DNA from: Dipteris shenzhenensis
Lineage: Eukaryota > Polypodiophyta > Polypodiopsida > Gleicheniales
DNA length: 64,000 nt
Direction: 5' to 3' (one strand)
Assembly (NCBI GenBank): GCA_047967505.1
Contig: CM106538.1
How positions within the stretch are numbered: the stretch's first letter is position 1; every line of letters begins with the position of its first letter. The notes beneath the pieces are model-generated. The model searched no databases. It had not been told where the DNA came from and saw only the letters and a list, made by a program, of their open reading frames with translations. Of this stretch, positions 56,401 through 60,943 are shown one piece after another. The position numbers and the translations under genes were made by a program.

Positions 56401-58434
56401 AGTATTAATATGGAAAGAGTAACTTTATTCATGAGGATATAGCACGTAGCTCTCTTCTGTAAACTATAGTCTATTATCTTAGAGTCCGAATTCAGAAATA
56501 TTAATTTTCATGATGATAGGGGACATAGCTTGCTGCTGTAGACAATAACTTTCTCTCATACACGGACATACACTACACACCATATCCTTATTGTTTCCTT
56601 GCTTGCAAATATACACCCAAATGGCCTTTTACATGCATTCTAGGGACTGAACACATTCCTCCATTTCTCCCACTAGACCATTTGTTACAGCGTTTCATAT
56701 ATAAAGAATAATGCAATTTCAAATCTAAATCCTCTCATTAGCAATTGCGACAGGTACGACCTTTAGAACGAGCATGACACTTCTTACACTCCCAAGGTTC
56801 ATACCTAGGGCAAATGTTGACTTTGCGATCAACAAGATTTATTGCCCCAACAGGCAGAGAAACATCCCAGCCCAAATACCCCTTGATACAACGATTAAAT
56901 GCTAGACTCAATTTGATGACACATCCGGAAGTGAAGGTAAAAGAGTGATCCCTTTCCCTCTATTGCATACGTGCTAGCAACACATTTTGTTCTCAAGGAA
57001 CACATGACAAAACCTGTGAAACTTAATGTATATCTGAATGACTGGTTTCTAGGTTTACTAAGAGCTCAAAAGGATTTTTAACTGCAGCATCATTTTCAGA
57101 GTGGCTTCAATTTGATCTAAGGTGTTGGCAAGATGAGTGGGGTAGATTTTGCTTCGCTAATGGAAAGTTTCAGTCAAGGTTGCGAGGAAGCTTATGTGCC
57201 TTGGACATGAGGTCCCACTTGCGCAAAGTCCATCGGCATGGACACAATTTAGGAGGATTTATCTAATTGGAATAAATGCTAGGCTCCGTGGGGAACTTGC
57301 TGCAAGAGTTGTTGCACAACAGTCTGTTGGTTGCTTCTATGCTTGGGTTGGCAGCATGGTCAGAAGCAGAACAAAGATTTTGTGTGAGACGTTCAAAGAG
57401 GAATCTCGTAGTGTATACACATTTCTGTCCAAAAGACTTTCAATTCAACAGGAACTTCAGTATGTGCAGGCCCTAGGAAATGTGGTTCTGAATTTCTTAA
57501 TGACTTCATCAGTTATATTAAACCCTATTGAGAAAAATAACATTAATGTCACTTGAGGAACTATGACATGGAAGCGCACTACAATGATGTGCAACAACCA
57601 CCCTCATTGGTCTAAAAGTTTTTAGTCAAGGGGGGCATAAATATGTATACCACCACACAAATCGACCACATATTGTTGGGTTGAGCTTATTTTGTGTTTT
57701 GCAGGCTCAAGCCTTTGCTGAAGCAACACGCTTTCCGGGAGGTAAAAATATGTCTGATTGCTAAGATAATTTAAAATTTTCTTGGCTGAGTAATAAATTA
57801 GCTCCAAAACTTCATAAAAAAACAAGTAGTTTCATGCATTAAAATTCATCCTAATGATATTTACTTTTAGATTAAAAAACTGAGATGTTTTCTGCACAAG
57901 GCAATTCATAGTTTGAGGATTCACTTGGTCCTTTTGTATATTGTATATTTCTTTCAGAGGTTTATGCTGATCCAAGTCACTCAACCCACGACGCATTGGA
58001 GTTTGTCTCTGGGATTGGCTCGACAATTTCTCCAACGGTGCTAATCCAAGATAATTGTTTTTAAAAAATAGGATTCTGCACAAATTCTCATTCTTTGCTA
58101 CTTGATGTCTTTTGGTCCTTTTTCCTTTCAAAAGGATTGAATTCTGTTCTTACACTTCCTAAATTCATGGAGAAGCTAGGGCACCTCAACTTGCCCCAAA
58201 AGGAGTGTGAGAATCTGTAAGGGCAATGTGTACTATGATAAATTATGATGGTGTGTCCTGAAGCATGACCTAACAACTAGGCATGCTTTTTACTAGATCT
58301 AGCTACTGTAGAAAGTTAACGCTGACATTTCCTTTGTAACAGACCGGTATGAGGATTCTATCTGCCCTTTATGAAGGCTATCGACAAGATTGGGGCCTCT
58401 CATTTCAGAAGGATACAGTCTCTAAAGGTGGCTG
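18796..58434 (+). CDS. AAED1: AAED1-like chloroplast peroxiredoxin-like protein, split gene (3' end outside window)
   Basis: The family is thioredoxin-fold AhpC/TSA-type proteins. Plant members are predicted to be chloroplast antioxidant enzymes. Visible exons are 18796-19015, 30544-30679, 30765-30810, 30941-31000, 57705-57741, 57958-58037 and 58343-58434. All introns are GT...AG and the phases join without a stop, giving 223 complete residues plus two bases of a Trp codon. Residues 1-73 form a Ser/Arg/Ala-rich transit peptide. Then come LDLEGNS and [17 protein letters not shown], the CxxC site CILC (120-123), [28 protein letters not shown] and YEGYRQDW. Family proteins continue with a short GG-rich end, which must lie beyond 64000. 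Introns 1 and 4 are 11.5 and 26.7 kb of transposons. The first exon is joined by phase and targeting character, not by homology, so it is the least certain. Confidence 0.85.
19016..20040. other. Start of intron 1, with a ~70-bp duplicated segment
   Basis: No transposon protein was seen. A segment at 19229-19300 (gaagtagtaacactgaag) recurs at 19301-19370 (gaagtagcaacactgaag) with about 85 percent similarity by eye. Confidence 0.55.
20041..20320 (-). pseudogene. Retrotransposon gag fragment
   Basis: The reverse strand encodes fragments such as [16 protein letters not shown]. They match the better-preserved fragment at 20495-20860, so these are two related pieces of one gag family. It is too short and broken to classify further. 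Confidence 0.5.
20495..20860 (-). pseudogene. Retrotransposon gag fragment with zinc-knuckle remnant
   Basis: The reverse strand reads [18 protein letters not shown] and, after a frameshift near 20570, [12 protein letters not shown], a CCHC zinc knuckle whose first Cys is lost (Tyr in its place). This is the nucleocapsid part of an LTR-retrotransposon gag. No pol follows on either side. Confidence 0.6.
20881..21223 (+). repeat. 5' LTR of a copia-like retrotransposon (element A)
   Basis: It runs from TGTTAGG to CCAACA. A tRNA-Met primer site TGGTATCAGAGCC follows at 21226. About 150 bp of it (tctagtgtctagattatatg and onward) recurs at about 24226-24395, the presumed broken 3' LTR. Confidence 0.75.
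21224..22790 (+). mobile_element. Internal region of element A, no recognisable proteins
   Basis: After the primer-binding site (21226-21238) there is only degraded sequence with short frames and no gag or pol motifs. It may be a non-autonomous element. It is cut at 22791 by the LTR of a second element. Confidence 0.5.
22791..23522 (+). repeat. 5' LTR of a second copia element (element B), nested in A
   Basis: It starts TGTTAGATA and ends at CA directly before TGGTATCAGAGC (23523), the tRNA-Met primer site. A TATA box (ctatataagag, about 23261) sits at a suitable place for the LTR promoter. No matching 3' LTR was found. Confidence 0.65.
23593..24237 (+). pseudogene. Ty1/copia gag (element B), broken
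   Basis: It has the DUF4219/UBN2-type N-terminus [16 protein letters not shown] and the helical gag core ([19 protein letters not shown]). The third codon after the ATG is TAG, where CAG would give MAQPARL. A one-base loss near 23903 shifts the frame. The reading stops at about 24237 where LTR sequence of element A resumes. Protease, integrase and reverse transcriptase are absent. Confidence 0.8.
24226..24395 (+). repeat. Partial 3' LTR of element A
   Basis: It matches the second half of the 20881-21223 LTR from tattctagtgtctagtg to cagttctttccat with few differences, then diverges. Confidence 0.65.
24490..24900 (-). pseudogene. LINE reverse transcriptase fragment
   Basis: The reverse strand encodes [17 protein letters not shown] and [20 protein letters not shown], which is motif A of a non-LTR reverse transcriptase with its first catalytic Asp. 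The frame is open for 107 codons. Motifs B and C are missing. It is a different family from the LINE at 26.6-29.5 kb. Confidence 0.75.
24901..26390. other. Intron 1 sequence without identified content
   Basis: There are short frames only. A 127-codon frame at 25511-25894 is rich in Phe and Leu and resembles nothing I know. A phrase near 25270 (gttcttggattcatctagat) is echoed at 25711 (gttcttggattcacctagat), which hints at an old duplication. Confidence 0.4.
26409..26444. repeat. (CA)n microsatellite
   Basis: An uninterrupted CA tract. Another short one is at 29519-29536. The flanking phrase aactcaatgtcttgg occurs twice (26350 and 26391). Confidence 0.9.
26789..27253 (-). pseudogene. LINE C-terminal zinc-binding domain (zf-RVT)
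   Basis: It reads [15 protein letters not shown]-type sequence, then CPKC followed by HLFLTC, the Cys/His pattern of the zf-RVT domain that follows plant LINE reverse transcriptases. It continues across the MITE into the frame at 27818-28232 once the insertion and one target copy are ignored. Confidence 0.8.
27254..27817. mobile_element. hAT-like MITE inserted in the LINE
   Basis: The ends are CATGGTTGT ... ACAACCATG, perfect 9-bp inverted repeats that continue imperfectly (TAAGACAC against TTAAGCCAC). It is flanked by an exact 8-bp target duplication GCATCCCT (27246-27253 and 27818-27825), the hAT signature. There is no transposase; the interior is AT-rich with repeated AAGACACG motifs near both ends. 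Skipping it leaves the LINE frame open across the site, which confirms the boundaries. Confidence 0.88.
28683..29510 (-). pseudogene. LINE reverse transcriptase domain
   Basis: The fingers region includes [15 protein letters not shown] and [17 protein letters not shown]. After a frameshift near 29160 the palm shows motif A ([14 protein letters not shown]), motif B ([14 protein letters not shown]) and the catalytic AYADDSFF. All three catalytic Asp residues are present although the frame is broken, so the copy is fairly recent. Confidence 0.88.
29540..30543. other. End of intron 1, nothing identified
   Basis: A purine-rich stretch (29540-29590) is followed by AT-rich intron sequence. No transposon proteins or further exons were recognised. 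The acceptor of exon 2 (tatgttggcag) ends it. Confidence 0.5.
30544..30679 (+). CDS. AAED1: AAED1-like exon 2
   Basis: Acceptor ttggcag|AAGC, donor TTTGG|gtattg. It encodes the start of the thioredoxin-like fold: [20 protein letters not shown] and [10 protein letters not shown]. These match the family pattern V-DLDG, DLWKDR and ARHFG closely. Confidence 0.92.
30765..30810 (+). CDS. AAED1: AAED1-like exon 3 (CxxC site)
   Basis: Acceptor ccatttag|GTGC, donor GCAAG|gtatct. The leading G completes Gly, then [15 protein letters not shown]. The CxxC followed by RKRA is the family's characteristic active-site segment. Confidence 0.93.
30941..31000 (+). CDS. AAED1: AAED1-like exon 4
   Basis: Acceptor ctctgcag|GCTG, donor GAACAG|gtacat. 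It encodes 20 residues, [20 protein letters not shown], matching the family's conserved L-IGPGS-EQ segment. The next exon is 26.7 kb away. Confidence 0.92.
31230..36763 (+). pseudogene. Plant LINE (L1-like), strongly decayed, interrupted by a TRIM
   Basis: The order fits one LINE. An ORF1-like part before the TRIM contains [10 protein letters not shown] (about 32305), and after it the zinc knuckle [14 protein letters not shown] (about 33485-33528). Endonuclease motifs are VSWNVHGL (about 35000), LLLTQEH and WIVGGDFNN (about 35420). The start of the reverse transcriptase reads [17 protein letters not shown] (about 36565) then [10 protein letters not shown]. It stops before motif A at about 36763. 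Every part is broken by stops and frameshifts. The 5' boundary is approximate. Confidence 0.7.
32352..33292 (+). mobile_element. TRIM (miniature LTR retrotransposon)
   Basis: Two direct repeats of about 300 bp, 32352-32651 and 32985-33292, begin T(G/T)TTGGGAATGGGCTA and end CTCCAACA. Each carries a TATA box (ggatataaaaaga). A degenerate primer site aggtatcagag follows the first LTR, and a purine tract gcggaggg precedes the second. Flanks CTAAG and CCAAG may be a diverged target duplication. The 333-bp interior codes for nothing recognisable. Confidence 0.82.
36780..36935. repeat. Dispersed repeat, copy 1 (matches 60243-60395)
   Basis: A segment running gcatgtggcc ... gggaatcaagtggcgaggtca ... 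ccttgggggcaaatgc ... aagagggg parallels 60243-60395. The family is unknown; a SINE-like or LTR fragment is possible. Confidence 0.4.
36936..38618 (-). mobile_element. Probable 3' LTR region of the minus-strand chromovirus
   Basis: It lies just after the pol end on the reverse strand. A purine-rich stretch ends near 38619, where a TG...CA-type LTR could begin (TGTCATCC on the reverse strand). A reverse-strand TATA box (ctataaaagaagg) is near 37890 and an AATAAA-type signal near 37110. No second LTR was found for comparison, so the limits are a guess. Serine-rich frames at 37509-37864 are low-complexity shadows. Confidence 0.4.
38632..40800 (-). pseudogene. Ty3/gypsy chromovirus pol (RT end, RNase H, integrase, chromodomain), 5'-truncated
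   Basis: From high to low coordinates it shows the end of the reverse transcriptase ([11 protein letters not shown], about 40765), RNase H ([34 protein letters not shown]) and the integrase zinc region (GHRGIV ... CLACQ). The integrase core has [15 protein letters not shown] and a catalytic Glu in QTEVTNS. The final part (38632-39111) shows PRYYGPFQV-like sequence and a chromodomain-like end ([15 protein letters not shown]). A frameshift near 39100 separates the integrase end from the tail, and there are breaks above 40412. Gag, protease and most of RT are missing. Confidence 0.88.
40862..41072 (+). repeat. Run of short perfect hairpins, several with UNCG-type loops
   Basis: Consecutive hairpins, stem-loop-stem: GGTTAAC-TGCG-GTTAACC (40862), CTGAC-TACG-GTCAG (40894), GTTGAC-TTCA-GTCAAC (40913), CTTGGC-ATGC-GCCAAG (40933), GGTTAAC-CCTG-GTTAGCC (40951), CCAAC-TTCG-GTTGG (40977) and GTTGAC-TCCG-GTCAAC (41056). 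A longer ATAATTAAGG/CCTTAATTAT stem (41003, 41037) sits between the last two. Purine linkers such as agag separate many of them. Four have the C(UNCG)G form known for very stable RNA tetraloops. The block precedes the gypsy element whose primer site is at 41630, so it is probably in its LTR or leader. Confidence 0.85.
41078..41113. promoter_or_regulatory. AT-rich TATA-like tract
   Basis: An alternating TATATATA/TTTATATT run follows the hairpin block. It could be the core promoter of the chromovirus 5' LTR, but no second LTR copy is available to confirm this. Confidence 0.35.
41630..41642 (+). other. Primer-binding site of the plus-strand chromovirus
   Basis: TGGTATCAGAGCC is complementary to the 3' end of initiator tRNA-Met and marks the end of a 5' LTR just upstream. 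The LTR start is not resolved (probably near 40.8 kb). Confidence 0.75.
42252..42476 (+). repeat. Minisatellite-like cluster of TGACGTGG motifs
   Basis: TGACGTGG occurs at 42293, 42328, 42363, 42384 and 42451. It is interspersed with ACACGTGG (42271, 42397) and TGATGTGG variants in a loose gctgacgtggcag repeat. TGACGTGG is the core recognised by plant bZIP (TGA/GBF) factors. It lies in the untranslated leader of the chromovirus, 0.6 kb before gag. Confidence 0.75.
42480..42660 (+). repeat. CTGGTTA/AACCAG-rich repetitive segment
   Basis: Variations of ctggttag, ccagtctggt, gttaact and accagtc are packed together, including the foldback GACCA-GTC-TGGTC. It resembles the vocabulary of the hairpin block at 40.86 kb but is less regular. 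Confidence 0.5.
42657..42690. repeat. 11-bp stem with oligo-A loop
   Basis: ACTGTTCTTTT (42657-42667) pairs perfectly with AAAAGAACAGT (42680-42690), enclosing C and eleven A. A purine-rich minisatellite (gcagcagaaaa, cagagaaaa) follows at 42745-42840. Confidence 0.75.
43102..46899 (+). CDS. Ty3/gypsy chromovirus Gag-Pol, first 1265 codons open
   Basis: One unbroken frame starts at ATG 43102. Residues about 75-140 are an Arg/Ser/Lys-rich basic segment. A retrotransposon Gag domain follows ([35 protein letters not shown]). The zinc knuckle is [13 protein letters not shown], with the first Cys replaced by Arg. Protease has [13 protein letters not shown]. Reverse transcriptase has [38 protein letters not shown] and [10 protein letters not shown] (FFDD where YxDD is usual). 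RNase H has [13 protein letters not shown] and [11 protein letters not shown], followed by the integrase zinc region and [10 protein letters not shown]. The frame ends at a TAG inside the integrase core just after [11 protein letters not shown], where extra DNA is inserted. Confidence 0.93.
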   Translation: MDQSPIQWDSQDRDVHPRQRSVPQTQQEFEQMVRTRIQEMENLKRDPRAQHLFQAEAMPNPVYDVPMPEAHSRVQPEKERSHRRRSHSKKRSRHHHRSPSPSPSTSSSTSVSSSSLSDKPSRKRRKHKKSRKRKTSKETKEFKEGGKSVKFMTYNGQYGHTDKALQFIRQFDAAFGTEKFLESSKLRMVSLHLTATASAWWSAQTTDGSAPRKWKDFKKALYQQFMPKQFRDHVLQDWDSLHMDAGDTVDVYNQKFWDAYLQVAPFKKISKGTQMRKYRAGLTPRIQAVVNALGAKNIQDLMHSASVASLVPLQDPSTVPSLHARRVDKKKTDFSKSEKKEYPKAEKKGFQPQKPRGTQFSRTCKGKSLFTPEQIAEFRRDGKRFRCGKEGHVAAQCPEKPPTSKGKEAEKPRGPQKPMAGGIPDILGHALNPEEQELLLSWGKVRDQQALILFDSGATDNFISEDLALRLGIKTEELGRALDADQMFCGNPVPVTPLIGKLRLYVQSYVDQEDFFISPLKHYDVVLGMPWFHRKAVKLTLPERVLEFVHRGKNQRLIARNKGDTIPIVSDVSCGKAIKCAISAYMVFVKEKGNEMHAEMNDADKDKFQFLVNFKDCVSDALPGELPPERPEDHQIELMPGSEPPNRPPYRVSATQREEIMAQVQDLLSKGLIQPSSSPFCSPVLLVQKKDGSFRMCVDYRALNKMTIKNRFPIPRIDDVLDQLNGASVFSRIDLNSGYHQVRIQPQDVHKTAFRTTFGLYEYLVMPFGLTNAPATFNRMMDRIFRKYRHFTGTFFDDILVFSKTEEEHREHLAIVFQELRNHQLYANSKKSEFFLEEIHYLGHVISKNGIQMDPAKIRAIQEWPELKTVHEVRSFLGLCSYYRRFIRHFADIAAPLHDLTKKNAAFTWGLSQKKVFNTLKEKLTTEPILVVPDLYQSFDVDCDACGECVGAALHQNGHVVAYESRRLRDAERYLGIYEKELLAVIHAIHTWKHYLLGADFIVKTDHQSLRYFLTQTKLSEKHMKWANMLSMYHFQIVHTPGIRNRVADALSRRPQVNNVTIAYHQDLGGMRDQYAHDSDFGEILQQMQEGQSTNHYSLKDGYLMKDDCLCITQEMRKKILGECHAPPYAGPRGITATTLALERYFFWPGMRKDIHQFVTKCLTCQKVKYDRRKAPGLLMPLPVPQAPWESITMDFIFDLPRSKSGNDGIWTIIDRFSKQAHFIPVRKTIKADHMAKLFMAQIFKHHGMPKSIVSDRDPRMTNLF
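46893..47027. other. ~130-bp insertion in the integrase core
   Basis: Integrase sequence breaks after MTNLF and resumes at about [19 protein letters not shown]. The intervening bases (tagtaagcccacgcc ... agtcactttttc) have no counterpart in the related minus-strand element and no clear terminal repeats. Its ends are approximate. Confidence 0.65.
47028..47853 (+). pseudogene. Chromovirus integrase C-terminal part and chromodomain
   Basis: It continues the element with [14 protein letters not shown] (catalytic Glu), [41 protein letters not shown] and [18 protein letters not shown] at 47757 interrupts the chromodomain-like end, which reads on in the same frame ([18 protein letters not shown]). 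No 3' LTR follows: LINE-like sequence begins by about 47880, so the 3' end is deleted. Confidence 0.85.
47880..49182 (+). pseudogene. LINE 3' part with zf-RVT domain
   Basis: It is a degraded frame with [15 protein letters not shown] and the zinc-binding segment [17 protein letters not shown] followed by SCHVAQSIW (about 48800-48880). The same words occur in the minus-strand LINE at 54.4-56.0 kb, so the family is shared. It has the same orientation as the LINE at 31.2-36.8 kb and could be its far end, split by the nested LTR block. The RT palm is missing between them. Confidence 0.7.
49183..51991 (-). mobile_element. Gag-only Ty1/copia retrotransposon with intact LTRs and target duplication
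   Basis: LTRs are 49183-49478 and 51699-51991 (TGTTAAAAATGG ... AACA), almost identical and each with a reverse-strand TATA box. The target duplication AGCTT is perfect (49178-49182 and 51992-51996). The reverse-strand primer site (gctctgatacca read on the plus strand, 51685-51696) is next to the right LTR. A purine tract (aaccccccttcg on the plus strand) is next to the left one. The 2.2-kb interior codes only for Gag; only about 370 bp separate the gag stop from the 3' LTR, so pol was never or is no longer present. High LTR identity suggests a recent insertion. Confidence 0.92.
49846..50734 (-). pseudogene. Copia Gag of the gag-only element
   Basis: It starts [18 protein letters not shown] (50734), typical of DUF4219/UBN2 copia Gag, then [14 protein letters not shown] perfect 22-bp tandem duplication (50511-50532, 50533-50554) shifts the frame. 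The rest is open to the stop at 49846. The zinc knuckle is [14 protein letters not shown], with Trp in place of the last Cys. An acidic tail (SEDEDDEA) and IDEEWAF end the protein. Without the duplication it would be about 290 residues. Confidence 0.85.
51992..52830. other. Unassigned intron 4 sequence
   Basis: AT-rich DNA with one 78-codon frame at 52575-52811 ([18 protein letters not shown] upstream and within it). I do not recognise it. It could belong to the same decayed element as the GIY-YIG-like segment that follows. Confidence 0.35.
52846..53085 (+). pseudogene. GIY-YIG-nuclease-like remnant
   Basis: The plus strand reads [20 protein letters not shown], then [13 protein letters not shown]. 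After a one-base shift near 52997 it reads [13 protein letters not shown] and FPVEHM. The spacing of VYK, YVGQT, R, the EH-x4-AR segment and the later Glu resembles GIY-YIG endonuclease domains. Such domains occur in Penelope-like retroelements and homing endonucleases. No reverse transcriptase was found next to it. Confidence 0.4.
53086..54418. other. AT-rich unassigned sequence
   Basis: Short broken frames only. The first part (to about 53370) may continue the preceding remnant, since one frame has few stops. Nothing else was recognised. Confidence 0.4.
54419..55999 (-). pseudogene. 5'-truncated LINE with poly(A) tail
   Basis: The plus-strand T run at 54419-54432 is the element's poly(A) end. 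Reading leftwards from 55999, reverse-strand frames contain [17 protein letters not shown] and the zf-RVT signature [17 protein letters not shown] followed by GHNAERIW (about 55130-55080). It is the same family as the plus-strand piece at 47.9-49.2 kb. Plus-strand frames here (such as 54735-55229) are antisense shadows. Confidence 0.75.
56000..56737. other. Unassigned intron 4 sequence
   Basis: No recognisable coding or repeat structure. Confidence 0.4.
56738..56970 (-). other. Cysteine-rich open segment of unknown origin
   Basis: The reverse strand is open for about 75 codons from a TAG near 56970 to the TAA at 56738. It reads [20 protein letters not shown] and [16 protein letters not shown], ending [16 protein letters not shown]. 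The paired Cys pattern and balanced composition look like real coding sequence, but there is no ATG and I do not know the family. It may be the last exon of a gene fragment or a transposase tail. Confidence 0.35.
57194..57556 (+). other. Unidentified 120-codon open frame
   Basis: The frame [19 protein letters not shown] to NNINVT runs just upstream of exon 5. Composition is protein-like (mixed helix-forming residues), but no motif is recognised and it lies inside intron 4. It could be a decayed transposon frame. Confidence 0.25.
57705..57741 (+). CDS. AAED1: AAED1-like exon 5
   Basis: Acceptor tgttttgcag|GCTC, donor GGGAG|gtaaaa. It encodes [12 protein letters not shown], matching the family A-x-F-x-E-x-T-x-F-x-G segment directly after GPGSxEQ of exon 4. 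No residue is missing across the 26.7-kb intron. Confidence 0.92.
57958..58037 (+). CDS. AAED1: AAED1-like exon 6
   Basis: Acceptor ctttcag|AGGT, donor CCAACG|gtgcta. It encodes (E)[18 protein letters not shown] then IGSTISPT, the conserved EVYADP and ALEFVSG segment. Confidence 0.93.
58343..58434 (+). CDS. AAED1: AAED1-like exon 7 (last visible exon)
   Basis: Acceptor gtaacag|ACCG, donor GGCTG|gtaaga. It encodes [20 protein letters not shown] then [11 protein letters not shown], the strongest family match (YEGYRQDW). The final Trp codon is split. The remaining 35-40 family residues are not found before 64000. Confidence 0.93.
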
Positions 58435-59349
58435 GTAAGAGTCTGCTGATGAAAAGGAAGGTTAAGCTTGATTGTCATGAATATGGTGCTATGTCAATAG
58501 ATAGGATCATTTGAATGAAATAAAAATCGCAGTTGCAATTTGTGAGAAATGTGTCAGATTTCTACAAAATGCAGAGTCAGAAATAAGACAGGCTTTGTAT
58601 ACCTTAGGTTGCTCTTTGTATTCGTCTGTAAAATTTTTCATTTACAATTTTATCTGCGTGTTGGTATTTTTGGAGTGAGAAGGAGGGGATCAATACCACA
58701 AGGTTTTCCCTAATATTTTCATCAGACAAGAGAATTAAGAGTAATTTTATTTTGGTCGGTCGTAGGAATCTTCAACTTGTAATAGAGGTTGGAAAGTCTT
58801 GTGAGAGAAGCAAAGGTAGTCCAGATAATCAAAGTAGTCGGTAGAGTCCCTTAAATTTATATAATCCTCCTAGATGAAGACTACATCCACCTAGATTTAT
58901 TCAGAAAAATACCCGTTGGTTGATAGCATGTGTATTGTCTCGAAGCTCAATTTCTAAAAGGACTGAGGGAAGGCAAATAGTTTCTTTTATATTTTATGTA
59001 GGCAAGAGAACAACTAAGGGTGGCCCACGTGTGAAAGCACTCTACGTCTTCAGAACTCTCGGTGGGTGCTTGACATTTTCATCAAACATGTGATCAAGTT
59101 TCCCAATGAGAGAAGCAGAGGTAATCTGAAGAGTCAAAGTGGTTGGGTTAGTCACATAACTTCCTAGATACGAAAATATGTCCATGATTTATCATAGATG
59201 CATTCAAAAGCATTCCCATGGATGGTGTTATGAACCGATTGTGAAAAATGCAGCAAATGTGTGTATGATTGAATGCTGGATTCAAAATTTGCAGAACCAT
59301 GAAAAGAGGCTCTTCACTGGGGGAAAAATGCTTTCGTGAGAGGATTTGT
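58435..59349. other. Start of intron 7, unassigned
   Basis: No coding or repeat structure recognised. A phrase near 58720 (atcagacaagagaattaag) is loosely echoed near 58995 (gtaggcaagagaacaactaag). Confidence 0.4.
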
Positions 59350-60215
59350 TGCTATGTTGATGCCTACGTGCAAGATTTCGTCATCCTTGAGTTTACTCAA
59401 GGACCATAACCCCCTTGGTAGGTGGACCACATGACCTAAATATCACGTTTCTTTGTTGAAGAACACACTCTTCTTAGGATTGAGTGGAAGATGCTTTTTC
59501 TGAAGCAATCTTATAACCTTGCTGAAGGGTTCCTTACATCCTCAGCATCACTAAGAACTCATAATGGCTTGCAGGAATACGAAAGACCATCTTTGTGTGT
59601 CCTCATCTTTCATTCTCACTTGGTGAAAACCAAGATTTAAGATCTAACTTGCTGGAACATTGTATCTGCTTTCAACGTATGAAGTAGACCATCCACTCTT
59701 ATAATCATATAGTGGTTCTTAGCAGCCAATTTATTAAGAGATCTATAATTAATGCACATCCTAACACAATTGCCTTGCTTATTACGAACTAGCAACATTA
59801 ATGGATAACTGCTGGGTCTGATCGATTGCAATCTGTTGCTTGACTTATTCATCTCAAATTTGGTATGGAGCTCTACATGGAGGTGCGGAATTAGATATTG
59901 GTTCTTAGGAATTATCTTTTGGTCGACTAATGGGCGTAACAAAGTTAGAATCATTGACAAAACGATCATCACATGCCTGAAGGAATTTGTGTTTTTTCTT
60001 CTCTTCAGGACTTAAACATTGCTTCCCATCCCTAAGATAGATAGAATGGCAACCTGAACCTTTTTTAAAAGATTGATCCATTTGAGTGGGTTGAATGGGA
60101 AGAATGCCTTTGTCTCCTCGAGTAAGGGTATCCTTCCCTTTATGAATGAAGCTACATTGATGTATATGAGGAGCTACTAGGAAATTTCTTGCATCTTGGT
60201 ACATCTGAACTCTGA
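59350..60215 (-). pseudogene. Ty3/gypsy reverse transcriptase relic
   Basis: The reverse strand shows LLVRNKQGNCVRMCINYRSL, NKLAAKNHYMIIRVDGLL and HQVRMKDED, then YLGHVVHLP after several breaks. The order is that of gypsy RT fingers and palm. The catalytic YxDD part is not readable. It is far more decayed than the two chromoviruses in intron 4. Confidence 0.75.
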
Positions 60216-60242
60216 AGGGAACTTCTTTTACAATGGACTGTC

Positions 60243-60395
60243 ACGAGGTTGTGATTTCTAGCGCATGCATGTCGGCCTGTATGTGGGCAAGACCCTGGGA
60301 AATCAAGGAGCAAGGTCATGGGTTGCTTGGTGTGCTAGAACCCCTAGCAATTAATGCCTTGGGGGTAAAAATTGTGGTTGGGTCCAAAGAGGGGG
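60243..60395. repeat. Dispersed repeat, copy 2 (matches 36780-36935)
   Basis: It shares gcatgt, ggcaagaccctgggaaatca, aaggtcatggg, gaacccctag, ccttgggggtaaa and aaagagggg in the same order as 36780-36935. Confidence 0.4.
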
Positions 60396-60943
60396 GAAAA
60401 GTGCCCTAAGGATCCAAGGTTGGGCCATTGGAATGGACCCCTTAGAGGGGGCAAGGGGAAAATGAAAGCATGGCTGCCATGTGGCATGCCCATGCAAATC
60501 AATTTGGCAATGTTGCCCATGGAGGCTCCCAGAAAGAAATACAAAGCAAAAAAACCGTCACGTAAGGACGACTGGGTTGGTTGCTAGGAGAGGGACAGCA
60601 ACATGCAAGCCCACGGGCAAGAGGAAAGGATTCCGTACGAAGTTGATTGCTGGTCATCATGCGAGGGAGTGGCGAACTCGTTGGCTGGTTGTGTGTCCAG
60701 GCTGAGCTCATGGCAGTGTACGGCTGTGTATATAACTTGGTGAGCACAGGTTGTGTACGGAAATGCCATGGACTGTGTACGACTGCTTCGAGCTCATGGC
60801 TGATGTAGTGTACGGTTGCTGGAAGCATTCTTTGGATGGCTTGTACGGGTTGAGTATGAAGCATGTACGGTCAGTGTACGTGTATAAAATGAGGTTGGTA
60901 TGGCACAGGTACGATTGACATGAAGGCTGTGTATTGACATTTG
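60396..60943. other. Repetitive sequence with many tgtacgg words
   Basis: tgtacgg or gtacggt occurs repeatedly between 60715 and 60890, with TATA-like tracts (tgtatataac at 60727, tgtataaaatg at 60882). The theme resumes after the copia element (63325 onward), so this is probably an older element into which it jumped. Confidence 0.4.
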
